NCBI RefSeq assembly: GCF_000711245.1
Contig: NZ_JOMH01000001.1
Coordinates: forward strand, 986,830 to 1,050,829
Origin: Polycyclovorans algicola TG408
GTDB taxonomy: Bacteria > Pseudomonadota > Gammaproteobacteria > Nevskiales > Nevskiaceae
Direction of reading: 5' to 3'
DNA length: 64,000 bases
Shown here: positions 1 to 7,277 of the stretch, piece after piece
How the letters are laid out: each line of letters starts with the position of its first letter
Numbering within the stretch: the stretch's first letter is position 1
Translations under genes and position numbers: made by a program
The notes under the pieces: generated by a model
The model's input: only the letters and a program-made list of their open reading frames with translations
Database searches by the model: none
What the model was told of the DNA's origin: nothing

Positions 1-738
1 ACCGATTACGCGCTGCTGGTCGGCGCCCGTCCGCGCGGCCCCGGCATGGAGCGCAAGGACCTGCTCACCGCCAACGCCGCGATCTTCTCGGTGCAGGGCA
101 AGGCGATTGATGCCAAGGCCAGCCGCGACGTGCGCGTGCTGGTGGTCGGTAACCCCGCCAACACCAACTCGCTGATCGCGCTCAGCAACGCCAAGAGCCT
201 CGATCCCAAGCAGTTCACCGCCATGATGCGTCTCGACCACAACCGCGCCATGAGTCAGCTGGCCGCCAAGACCGCAGCGCACAGCACCGACGTTGAGAAG
301 CTGATCGTCTGGGGCAACCACTCCGCGACCCAGGTGCCGGACATCACCCACACCACCGTCAAGGGCAAGGCCGCGACCGGCCTCGTCGATGAAAGCTGGC
401 TGACCGGTGACTTCATCCCCACCGTGCAGCAGCGCGGCGCGGCCATCATCAAGGCGCGTGGTGCGTCATCGGCTGCCTCGGCCGCGTCGGCTGCGGTCGA
501 TCACATGCGCGACTGGGCGCTGGGCACCAATGGCAAGTGGGTGACCATGGGCATCCCGTCGGATGGCAGCTACGGCATCCAGCCGGGCATCCAGTTCGGT
601 TATCCGGTGACCTGCAAGAACGGCCAGTACGAGATCGTCCAGGGTCTCGACGTGCCGGCGGCCGTGCAGACCCGCATCGACGCCACCGAGAAAGAACTGC
701 GCGACGAGCGCGCGGCCATCGAAGATCTGCTCAAGTAA
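1..738 (+). CDS. mdh: Malate dehydrogenase (3' part)
   Basis: NAD-dependent malate dehydrogenase, oxidising malate to oxaloacetate in the TCA cycle in the cytosol. The reading frame is open from base 1, so the N-terminal part (nucleotide-binding fold) lies outside the window. Visible motifs are [15 protein letters not shown] near the start, [13 protein letters not shown], the substrate-binding LDHNRA and the catalytic-histidine segment [13 protein letters not shown]. These are diagnostic of the Thermus-type cytosolic MDH found in many beta- and gammaproteobacteria. The C-terminus is complete and is followed by a hairpin terminator, so mdh ends its transcript here. Lactate dehydrogenase is unlikely given the WGNHS and GNPANTN signatures. 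Confidence 0.96.
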   Translation, partial: TDYALLVGARPRGPGMERKDLLTANAAIFSVQGKAIDAKASRDVRVLVVGNPANTNSLIALSNAKSLDPKQFTAMMRLDHNRAMSQLAAKTAAHSTDVEKLIVWGNHSATQVPDITHTTVKGKAATGLVDESWLTGDFIPTVQQRGAAIIKARGASSAASAASAAVDHMRDWALGTNGKWVTMGIPSDGSYGIQPGIQFGYPVTCKNGQYEIVQGLDVPAAVQTRIDATEKELRDERAAIEDLLK

Positions 739-763
739 GGGCATTCAATCGCCATCGTTGTGA

Positions 764-785
764 CAAGCCCGCCACCTGGCGGGCT
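764..785 (+). terminator. Hairpin terminator after mdh
   Basis: Perfect 9-bp inverted repeat AAGCCCGCC-ACCT-GGCGGGCTT, 25 bases after the mdh stop, followed by only a short T-containing run (ATCATTT). The hairpin overlaps a possible GTG start for the next gene at 760, which argues that the transporter begins at the ATG at 799 instead. Confidence 0.7.
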
Positions 786-798
786 TATCATTTGCGCC

Positions 799-1749
799 AT
801 GCAAATTCTTCATTTCGCGCCGAACGCCGCGCCGGTCCCGATGACCGACCTGCCCTTGCCGGTGACGGACGGCTACGCCTGGGTCGACCTTGATCGTGAT
901 CGGGCGCAGGGCTGGGTCGAGCGCCTGCAAGTGGCGGTTGACCCGCAGCATCTTTCCGACAGCCTCAACGCCGTCCACCCGAGCTTTTTTGACGGCACGC
1001 CGGACTACGACATGCTGATTCTCGCCGGCCTTGGCCCCGGCGATGTCGCGCTGCCGCTGTGTACACGCACCGCCGCATTCTTCATCTTCGAGCGCTTGCT
1101 GGTGACGGTGCGCGCTGGCGATGCCCCGAGCTTCATCCTCACTCACGCGCGGCTGGCCGACGGGCGCCTGCCGGCGCCTGCATCGCCATTGGATTTGGCA
1201 CACCAGATTCTCGATGCCATGGTGGATCGGTTTCTGGCCGTGCGTGATCCGCTGGACCTGCATGTCAACCAGATGCAGGACGACCTGCTTGATCCGGACA
1301 ACGGCATTAACGACTGGCGGAAGTTGCTCGAAGGCCGTCGTGAAGTTCGCCGTCTCGAAGCCCTGTGCACCAACCAGTTGGAGGCGGTCGACGCCTTTCG
1401 GCGCGGCACCCGCGCGCCCTGGTCGCCCGAGCAGTCAGTGGGCTTTCGCGACCTCACCGAGCACATTGGCCGGGTGTTGGCGCACGCCAGCAACCTTGAG
1501 CGCGACCTTGAAGCCGCCGTGCAGTTGCACTTTGCCGTGGCCACCGAGCGGACCAACCGCGTGGTGCAGACGCTCACGGTGATTTCCGCCATCTTTTTCC
1601 CGCTGACGCTGATCACCGGCATCTACGGGATGAACTTTGACCACATGCCCGAGCTGGGATGGCGCCTCGGCTACTTTGGCCTGCTGGGCCTGCTGGCGGC
1701 GATTGGCCTCGGCCTGCTCCTGCTGTTCAAGCGGCGGGGCTATTTCTGA
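799..1749 (+). CDS. CorA-family divalent cation transporter
   Basis: Inner-membrane CorA/ZntB-type channel, 316 residues, expected to move Mg2+, Co2+ or Zn2+. The long N-terminal part is the cytoplasmic funnel, rich in acidic and helical sequence (for example LEAVDAFRRGTRAPW). The C-terminus has two transmembrane helices. The first ends in YGMNF, the GMN selectivity-filter signature of the superfamily. The second is a leucine/glycine-rich helix closing with the basic tail FKRRGYF. A frame extension to a GTG at 760 exists but runs through the mdh terminator, so the ATG at 799 is preferred. The gene overlaps the next start (TGATG), suggesting coupling. Sequence alone does not separate Mg import (CorA) from Zn transport (ZntB). 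Confidence 0.88.
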   Translation: MQILHFAPNAAPVPMTDLPLPVTDGYAWVDLDRDRAQGWVERLQVAVDPQHLSDSLNAVHPSFFDGTPDYDMLILAGLGPGDVALPLCTRTAAFFIFERLLVTVRAGDAPSFILTHARLADGRLPAPASPLDLAHQILDAMVDRFLAVRDPLDLHVNQMQDDLLDPDNGINDWRKLLEGRREVRRLEALCTNQLEAVDAFRRGTRAPWSPEQSVGFRDLTEHIGRVLAHASNLERDLEAAVQLHFAVATERTNRVVQTLTVISAIFFPLTLITGIYGMNFDHMPELGWRLGYFGLLGLLAAIGLGLLLLFKRRGYF

Positions 1750-2576
1750 TGCGGTTGCTGCGCACCCCGAAAGTGCCCGGCACGTCGGCCGCCCGGCTGG
1801 TCCTGTTCGATGCTGCGCACCCCTTGCCGCCGCTGATCGGCGGGGCGGATCACTGGTTCTGGCGCGATGATGACTGCCTCGCGTTGGCGGTGCATGAACC
1901 CCACAGCGGGCCGATTGCCGAGGTCGCCGAGCGCGCCTATCGTCGTGCCCACACCGAGCTCACGGCCAAAGGCTATCGGCACTGGCTGCGCACCTGGACC
2001 TACTTCGACGGCATCGTCGATGGCCACGGTGATGACGAGCGCTACCGTCAATTCTGCCTCGGCCGTGCCCGGGGTTTGCCCGTCGACGCGGGCTACCCGG
2101 CCGCCACCGTGATCGGCACCCGCGCACCCGGGTTCTGGCTGTGGGTGGTGGCCGCCAAGGCGCCTGGCCAACGCTTCGAGAACCCGCGCCAAACGCCGGC
2201 CTGGCAATACCCGCGCGAGTACGGACCGCAAAGCCCCGGCTTCAGCCGCGCACTGTGGTGGGCGCCCACCGGACTGCTGCTGCTTTCCGGCACCAGCAGT
2301 GTGGTGGGTCACGCCACATTGCATGCGGGCGATGCGGCCGCGCAACTGTTAGAAACCCTGGCTAATATTGACGCGCTGGTCGCCCAAGTGGAGGCCGAGA
2401 CCGGTGCCGCGCTGAAGGCCGCCAGCTTGCGTTTGTATGTGCGTGATCCCGCCGATGCGGCGCTGCTCACCCATTGCCGCGTGCGCTGGCCTGAGGCCGA
2501 ATGGGCGGTGCATCAGGGCAGTATTTGCCGCGCCGATCTGGCGGTGGAGATTGAAGGGGTGTTTAGCCGACGTTGA
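1749..2576 (+). CDS. Chorismatase, FkbO/Hyg5/XanB2-like
   Basis: Predicted chorismate-cleaving enzyme of the FkbO/Hyg5 family, 275 residues. The family signature ENPRQ...YPREYGPQSPGFSRA lies near the middle (about residues 147-175). It is followed by SGTSSVVGHATLHAGD and the C-terminal YVRDPADA and ICRADLAVEIEG blocks typical of these pteridine-dependent-deoxygenase-like proteins. In xanthomonads the homologue XanB2 makes 3- and 4-hydroxybenzoate for xanthomonadin pigment and ubiquinone. Whether this protein gives hydroxybenzoate or a dihydroxycyclohexadiene acid cannot be read from sequence. It starts inside the transporter stop codon, and no pigment genes are adjacent. It is shorter at the N-terminus than the roughly 330 residues usual for the family. 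Confidence 0.82.
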   Translation: MRLLRTPKVPGTSAARLVLFDAAHPLPPLIGGADHWFWRDDDCLALAVHEPHSGPIAEVAERAYRRAHTELTAKGYRHWLRTWTYFDGIVDGHGDDERYRQFCLGRARGLPVDAGYPAATVIGTRAPGFWLWVVAAKAPGQRFENPRQTPAWQYPREYGPQSPGFSRALWWAPTGLLLLSGTSSVVGHATLHAGDAAAQLLETLANIDALVAQVEAETGAALKAASLRLYVRDPADAALLTHCRVRWPEAEWAVHQGSICRADLAVEIEGVFSRR

Positions 2577-4902
2577 CCGGCACCAGCGTCATCGTGTCGT
2601 TGCCGAAAATGTCGATGACCTTGACCGCGACGATGTAGCGGCCCGGCTGCTCGTAACAGTGCTCTGCGGTGATCAGCTCCAGATCACGGCTGCGCCGGGT
2701 ACGGAACGACTGCCACTCGTTTTCGAAGATGTAACCACCGGTCCAGCGCGCTTCATACTCAACCAATGATGCTTGCGGCGGTTCCATGCCGGGCAAGGCG
2801 TCCATCAGGTCGAGGCTTTTCGCCACCTTGATGATTTCTTTGCGGCTCTGATAATCAAAATCCACCGCCCAGTAATCCACCCAGTCGGTCCAGTGTTTGG
2901 TGAGCACTTCGCGGTTGACCACGCCGTCCTTGGTCTTGCTCACCTTCACCAGTTGGCCCGTATCGCAGACCACCGAGCTTTTGCCTTCCTTTATCGCTGC
3001 AATGGCCGCCTCGGCCGCGCCCTGGGTGTAGTAGACCGAAAAATCGGTCAGTTCGATGCTCAGCTTGAGTGAGTTCTTCTTGTCATAACGCGGCGTGGCC
3101 TCGACGAAGCTGATGTCGTGAAACACCACCTGGCCCTTGTCCACCGCGCGCTTGTCGAACACGTCTGCCGGGATGTAGCGGGGCGTGAGGTCAATGCCTT
3201 TTTGCCGGGCTTCTTCCAGCACTGCCGGGAACAGCCCCATCTCGAACTCGAAGGCCAGCACATCCACCCGCGTCGCGCCGCGCTTGCGGCACTCGGTGAT
3301 CACTTCTTCGACGAACAGCCGGCCCACTGGCAGGTTGATGGGGCCAATGGCCACCAGGCGGTTGGCGTTGCGGCCGTGAAAGAAGGCGTCGTTGTCCAAC
3401 GGCTGCGCTTTGTAGGCACGCAGGATCAGCTCGCGAAACTCGCGCTCTTTCTGCGCAATGACCAGCCGCTGCCTTTTCTGGCGAGTCATTTCATTGCCGT
3501 CATTCCCGCGAAGGCGGGAATCCAGCTTTTCCTCCACCGGCTCTGGATTCCCGCTTTCGCGGGAATGACGAGGGAGAGCGAAGTGGAGGCCCAGATAAGC
3601 CTCGCGCTGATACCGCCCCAAATTCAAGACCTCAAAGGCGCGGAAGTTCTGCTCCTTCGCTTTCAGCTCACGCTGTACCTGAATCAATCGCTTGCGCGTG
3701 GTGTGAATGCCAAACTTGCCGAGGTCGGTGGCAATCCACTTGCGCCCCAGCTTTTCCGCCACCGCCGCCGTGGTGCCGGAGCCGCAGAAGAAGTCGGCCA
3801 CCAGATCGCCTTCGTTGCTGCTGGCTTTGATGATGCGTTCGAGCAGGGCTTCGGGTTTTTGGGTTGGGTAATCGAGACGCTCAATTGCCATCGCGTTGAC
3901 CTCCGAGATGTCGTCCCAGATGTCTGAAATGACTTCGCCCTTCTGTTCGTCAAGGTAACGCTTGAGTCCAAATTTCCCCGATGGATAGTCGTAGATTTTT
4001 CCCTGCACTCGGAAAGCATCGATACTTTTTGGCGAGTAGTCGCCTACGTCTCCGACCCTATAACGTCGGCCATCCGCATCGGCCATCGTGAATTTCGACG
4101 CAATGTAGGCTTCGCTGTACTCGCGAAACTGTGGATTCCAGCCGTAGGTCTCCGCGCGAGTAAAGAAGACAAGGTTGTCGGAAGTTCGTGCGTATTGACT
4201 CGCAACCGCTCGGGCACCTCTTGGAGGTTGTCTTCTCCATGTGATTTCGTTCTTGAAGAACTCACGACCAAAAACCTCATCCAGCACAAGGCGAATGAAC
4301 GAATTCACCCGCCAATCGCAATGCACGTAAATCGAGCCATCCTCCGCCAGCAAATCCCGCATCAAAATCAGCCGCTCATAAATCATGCTGATGAAGCTGT
4401 CGGCGCCACGGCCCCAGGTGTCGCGGTAGGCGATCTGTTCGAGCAGGTTGGGTTCCTTGTGAAAGGTCTCGCCGCCAATCTCGATGTCCATCGAGAAATC
4501 CGCGCCCACGTCAAACGGCGGGTCGATGTAGATGAGCTTGAGGCCGCCGGCCTCCTCGATCTGCTGGCGCAGCGCGCCGCTCTTGAGTGAACTCAGAATC
4601 AGCTTGTTGTCGCCCCAGATCAGCTTGTTGGTCCAGCCGCTGTGCTGACGGCCGCGCGAGTCAAACAGGTCATGCTGGCTCTTGGTCTCGGCGCGCGGTT
4701 CGTCAATGTGCTCCAGGCTCTGAAACGGCAGCACGGTGGTGCACACGTCCCGCGTTTTGCCGTTCCACACCAACTCGACCTCGCGCTTGTCCTCAAACAG
4801 CACAAATCGGTACTTCTCTGGCAGCGGCTGGCCGCGCTGAATCAGCTCGATGAGGTCGCGCTTGTCGGCGTCGGTCAGGTCGTAGGCAGGGGCTTTGGGC
4901 AT
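2563..4902 (-). CDS. mod: Type III restriction-modification DNA methyltransferase (Mod)
   Basis: Beta-class adenine DNA methyltransferase of a type III restriction-modification system, 779 residues from the chosen start. Motif IV DPPF (about residues 127-130) precedes motif I DFFCGSGTT (about 370-378), the order expected for the beta class, with the target-recognition region between them. A long C-terminal part (from about 470) has no motif I can name. The start at 4902 was chosen because it lies just inside the end of the HEPN gene; an upstream ATG at 4944 would lengthen the overlap. A REP doublet is read through in frame around residues 445-470. It is the last gene of the res-MNT-HEPN-mod operon, now separated from the others by an IS element. 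It converges on the chorismatase gene with a 14-bp overlap. Confidence 0.88.
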   Translation of the reverse strand: MPKAPAYDLTDADKRDLIELIQRGQPLPEKYRFVLFEDKREVELVWNGKTRDVCTTVLPFQSLEHIDEPRAETKSQHDLFDSRGRQHSGWTNKLIWGDNKLILSSLKSGALRQQIEEAGGLKLIYIDPPFDVGADFSMDIEIGGETFHKEPNLLEQIAYRDTWGRGADSFISMIYERLILMRDLLAEDGSIYVHCDWRVNSFIRLVLDEVFGREFFKNEITWRRQPPRGARAVASQYARTSDNLVFFTRAETYGWNPQFREYSEAYIASKFTMADADGRRYRVGDVGDYSPKSIDAFRVQGKIYDYPSGKFGLKRYLDEQKGEVISDIWDDISEVNAMAIERLDYPTQKPEALLERIIKASSNEGDLVADFFCGSGTTAAVAEKLGRKWIATDLGKFGIHTTRKRLIQVQRELKAKEQNFRAFEVLNLGRYQREAYLGLHFALPRHSRESGNPEPVEEKLDSRLRGNDGNEMTRQKRQRLVIAQKEREFRELILRAYKAQPLDNDAFFHGRNANRLVAIGPINLPVGRLFVEEVITECRKRGATRVDVLAFEFEMGLFPAVLEEARQKGIDLTPRYIPADVFDKRAVDKGQVVFHDISFVEATPRYDKKNSLKLSIELTDFSVYYTQGAAEAAIAAIKEGKSSVVCDTGQLVKVSKTKDGVVNREVLTKHWTDWVDYWAVDFDYQSRKEIIKVAKSLDLMDALPGMEPPQASLVEYEARWTGGYIFENEWQSFRTRRSRDLELITAEHCYEQPGRYIVAVKVIDIFGNDTMTLVPVNVG
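3498..3570. repeat. REP doublet inside mod
   Basis: Two 28-bp copies of a repetitive extragenic palindrome type sequence in inverted orientation: CGTCATTCCCGCGAAGGCGG... at 3498-3525 and its inverse ending GCGGGAATGACG at 3543-3570, separated by 17 bases. Each copy is itself an imperfect palindrome. The doublet is translated within mod as a segment containing RHSRESGNPEP and SRLRGNDGNE, without any stop. Confidence 0.85.
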
Positions 4903-5086
4903 GGAGTTAGAGGGGTGGCAGGGTTTCGAGCCGGGCCGCGACAACGCGACAGGCGGCGATCAAGTCATGGACCAGGCGTTCGTCAATATTGAGATCGCCC
5001 TCGTATTCACCCAGATTGCGCAGGTCGTGGCATTTGGTGAGCACCCGCCTGACCTTGCCCCTGGAATCCGTACCCCATAACTGAGG

Positions 5087-5983
5087 TCATGAGCTGGCTT
5101 GTTTGGGCAGAGCCGCTAGCCAGTTTTGTTCGAACTGCATCGGGCTGAGATAGGCCAGCGTCGAGTGCAGCCGGGTGCTGTTGTACCAGAGCAGCCAGGC
5201 GATGGTCTCGTCCATTGCATGGCGGCGGGTTTCGAAGCGTTGCCCGTGCAGCCGCTCCACCTTGAGCGACCCGAACACTGTCTCGCTGCAGGCGTTGTCC
5301 CAACAGTTGCCGCGCCTGCTCATTGAGCTTGTGATGCCGTAGTCCTTCAAGACTTCTCTGAAGTCGTTGCTGGCGTACTGGCTGCCCCGGTCGCTGTGGA
5401 AGATCAGCCCAGTCTGCTTGCCCGGATGGCGCTTGAACCAGGCCATGCGCAGCGCGTCGATGACGATGTCGCGCGTCATGTCCTGCCGCAGTGCCCAGCC
5501 CACCACCTGGCGGCTGAACAGGTCGATCACTACGGCCAGGAACAGCCAGCCCTCGTCGGTGGCGATGTATGTAATGTCGCCCGCCCACACCTTGTCGGGC
5601 TCGGCCACGATGAACTCGCGGTTGAGCAGGTTGGGCGAGATCGGCAGATCGTGATTGCTGTCGGTGGTGACCTTGAAGCGCCGCTTTCCCTTGGCACGAA
5701 TGCCGTGCAGCTGCATGAGTTTCTGTACCCGCTCCTTGCCAACACGAATTCCGCGTGCTGGCAGCTCCTTCCAAGTGCGCGGCCAGCCATAGCCGCCACG
5801 GGTCTCGGCATGGATCGCCTTGATATGCACGAGCAGCGCGTCGTCGCTCAGATGGCGGCGCTGCGCAGCGCTTGCCCGGCGAACGAAGTGTTCGTGATAC
5901 CCGCTCACGCTGACACCCAGTACCCGGCACTGCACCGAGATCGGCCATACGCGCCGGTGGCGTTGGATGAAGGCGTACTTCAC
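5087..5983 (-). CDS. IS3-family transposase OrfB (DDE integrase)
   Basis: Catalytic half of the IS3-family transposase, 298 residues. It has the N-terminal HTH_21-type helical region (GGYGWPRTWKEL) and the rve integrase core. The acidic triad is visible as WAGDITYI, IFHSDRGSQYAS and CWDNACSETVFGSLK. It starts with GTG and overlaps orfA by four bases (GTGA). A GCGAAAG sequence near the end of orfA could also allow the -1 frameshift used by this family to make the fused OrfAB transposase. No internal stops are seen, so the element may still be mobile. Confidence 0.93.
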   Translation of the reverse strand: MKYAFIQRHRRVWPISVQCRVLGVSVSGYHEHFVRRASAAQRRHLSDDALLVHIKAIHAETRGGYGWPRTWKELPARGIRVGKERVQKLMQLHGIRAKGKRRFKVTTDSNHDLPISPNLLNREFIVAEPDKVWAGDITYIATDEGWLFLAVVIDLFSRQVVGWALRQDMTRDIVIDALRMAWFKRHPGKQTGLIFHSDRGSQYASNDFREVLKDYGITSSMSRRGNCWDNACSETVFGSLKVERLHGQRFETRRHAMDETIAWLLWYNSTRLHSTLAYLSPMQFEQNWLAALPKQASS

Positions 5984-6273
5984 TTCGCACCTTTCGCGAA
6001 GTACGCCGTCGCTTTTCCCAGGATGTCGCGCTCCATCTTGACGCGCGCCAGCTCGGCTCGCAGTCGGCTGATCTCCATCTGCTCGGCGCTCACGCGCTTG
6101 CTGTCAGCGCCGCTGAGCTTTCCCAGCCGGTGCGCCTTGACCCAGTTGTGCAGCGTCTGTTCAACCACACCCAAGGTCCTGGCCACCGCCGCAATGCTCT
6201 GGCCACCCTCGACCAGCCGCACCGCCTCTTGCTTGAATTCGAGCGTGTAACGCGCCCTCGTCGTCTTCGTCAT
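5980..6273 (-). CDS. IS3-family transposase OrfA
   Basis: DNA-binding half of the transposase, 97 residues. It has an N-terminal helix-turn-helix (TLEFKQEAVRLVEGG, SIAAVARTLGVVEQTLHNW) and a C-terminal leucine-zipper-like helix (ISRLRAELARVKMERDILGKA) typical of IS3 OrfA. The ATG at 6273 is preferred over one 36 bases upstream because it has a GGAG Shine-Dalgarno seven bases before it. Confidence 0.92.
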   Translation of the reverse strand: MTKTTRARYTLEFKQEAVRLVEGGQSIAAVARTLGVVEQTLHNWVKAHRLGKLSGADSKRVSAEQMEISRLRAELARVKMERDILGKATAYFAKGAK

Positions 6274-6599
6274 TTCCGTTCTCCTTACTTGAATTGAACC
6301 ACTCAGCAAGGGATACGCTTTTCGGGGGCAAGGTCAGCCAGACCTCCGGCCCCAGCTTGAGGGTGTGCGGCAAAACCTGGAACACGATATAGCGGTGCTG
6401 GGCACGAAAGCCCGCGTGCCGCAGTGCAGCCAGGCTCAGGGCGTGGGCGGCGTTGTAGGCAAGGTCAAAACGGCTCTCGATGGCCAGGCCGGCGGCATCG
6501 GCATCGTTCAGCCGTGCCTGGCCGGAGCGTTGCAGGCCGGCAAACTCCCGGGCATCCGGCGGTTCGGCGGCCAGTGGTTTGCCGGTGCCGCAGAGGTTT

Positions 6600-7277
6600 T
6601 CAAGCGGTGAAGTCACGCTCGTCCCCAATAATCCAGATCTTGGGTTGCGCCAGGACACGCTGCAGGAAGGCGTTACCGTCCTGTTGGCGCTGGGCGAGTT
6701 CTGTGCGGCTCAAGATCGAGGGGTTGACCTTGCGCCCCAGTCTGGCTTCTAGCACGTGCAGCGACGCGAACAGGTCGGCGTAGTCGAGCTGGTCGCTGAG
6801 AATCAAGAGGTCGATGTCGCTGAGCGCGGTGTCGCTGCGTTTGGCGACCGAGCCGTAGACGAAGGCGGCCGTTATGGTTGACGCCAGCGGTGCCAGCGCC
6901 TCACGCACAGGCTCGGCCAGGCCGATGGTCTTGCGCGCAATGCCGCAGAGTTCGTTGAACAGCGGCGAATCTGGATTGGCCTGGTAATGTTTTTGGGTGC
7001 CACGCCGACTCACAATCACCAGTGCGCTGTGCTCTAGTCGGGCCAGTTCGCGCTGCACCGCGCCGGAGCCACTGCCGGTGAGTCCGATCAGTTCGGTGGC
7101 GTAGAAGCTACGATCTGGCTGGCCGAACAGCAGGCCAAGCACGCGCTGCTGCGTGGTGGAGAACAGCGCAGCCGCAAGGCCGCTGGTCTTGATTCTGCGC
7201 TCTGGTGGATGTGTTATGCCCATAACGGGCATGAGTGTACCCATATTGGGTATTCTGTCCAGCGCGGGCAGGGTCAC
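6600..7277 (-). CDS. HTH-nucleotidyltransferase (MNT) protein, HEPN partner
   Basis: 225-residue protein with an N-terminal winged helix-turn-helix (about residues 35-100, containing LFGQPDRSFYATELI and GSGSGAVQRELARL) and a C-terminal minimal nucleotidyltransferase domain. The domain shows YGSVAKRSDTALSDIDLL (about residues 140-157), the GS...DxD signature that binds nucleotide and metal. In studied MNT-HEPN modules the nucleotidyltransferase is the antitoxin and modifies the HEPN toxin. Here the fused HTH also suggests autoregulation. The GTG start at 7277 overlaps the res stop by four bases. An ATG at 7244 lies within an inverted repeat and is an alternative start. The HEPN gene following it is destroyed by an IS. 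Confidence 0.85.
   Translation of the reverse strand: MTLPALDRIPNMGTLMPVMGITHPPERRIKTSGLAAALFSTTQQRVLGLLFGQPDRSFYATELIGLTGSGSGAVQRELARLEHSALVIVSRRGTQKHYQANPDSPLFNELCGIARKTIGLAEPVREALAPLASTITAAFVYGSVAKRSDTALSDIDLLILSDQLDYADLFASLHVLEARLGRKVNPSILSRTELAQRQQDGNAFLQRVLAQPKIWIIGDERDFTA
7216..7253. promoter_or_regulatory. Paired inverted repeats at the MNT gene start
   Basis: Two adjacent inverted repeats: ATGCCC-ATAAC-GGGCAT (7216-7232) and TACCCA-TAT-TGGGTA (7238-7252). They cover the alternative ATG start at 7244 and the first codons of the nucleotidyltransferase gene. They are plausible operators for the HTH domain of that protein; this is inference. Confidence 0.4.

Larger units (their letters stand above)
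5050..6336 (-). mobile_element. IS3-family insertion sequence, complete
   Basis: 1287-bp element with imperfect terminal inverted repeats of about 27 bp. The left end begins TGACCTTGCCCCTGG and the right end, read inward, begins TGACCTTGCCCCCGA; the first 12 bases are identical. It is flanked by a 3-bp direct repeat GCC at 5047-5049 and 6337-6339, as expected for an IS3-family insertion. It carries orfA and orfB on the minus strand, both apparently intact, in the same orientation as the interrupted operon. The reconstructed target is the HEPN gene. Confidence 0.93.
4907..6616 (-). pseudogene. HEPN-domain gene split by an IS3-family element
   Basis: The 5' part runs from a GTG at 6616 to the IS boundary at 6337. 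The 3' part runs from 5049 to a TAA at 4907. Removing the IS (5050-6336) and one GCC duplication joins ...LGPEVW to RVLTKCHDLRNLGEYEGD... in one frame, giving a protein of about 140 residues. It resembles the HEPN proteins that accompany nucleotidyltransferases: a conserved AREFAGL and ESRFDLAYNAAHAL region and an LRN motif near the end. Known HEPN/MNT pairs are toxin-antitoxin modules with an RNase toxin. The start overlaps the end of the nucleotidyltransferase gene. In its present state the fragment reads into the IS and stops at 6161, losing the LRN-containing C-terminal part, so it should be inactive. Confidence 0.85.

Noticed and set aside
760-798. GTG start 13 codons upstream for the CorA-type gene
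   Set aside because: The stretch is the mdh terminator hairpin; the ATG at 799 is sufficient.
6161-6336. Open frame running from the HEPN fragment into the IS
   Set aside because: Product of the insertion; the part inside the IS is antisense-frame sequence of orfA, not a natural domain.
7237-7253. GTACCCATATTGGGTAT, similar to the sulfur-island operator
   Set aside because: Spacer is one base longer and the site lies in the restriction operon over the MNT gene start; better explained as that protein's own site.
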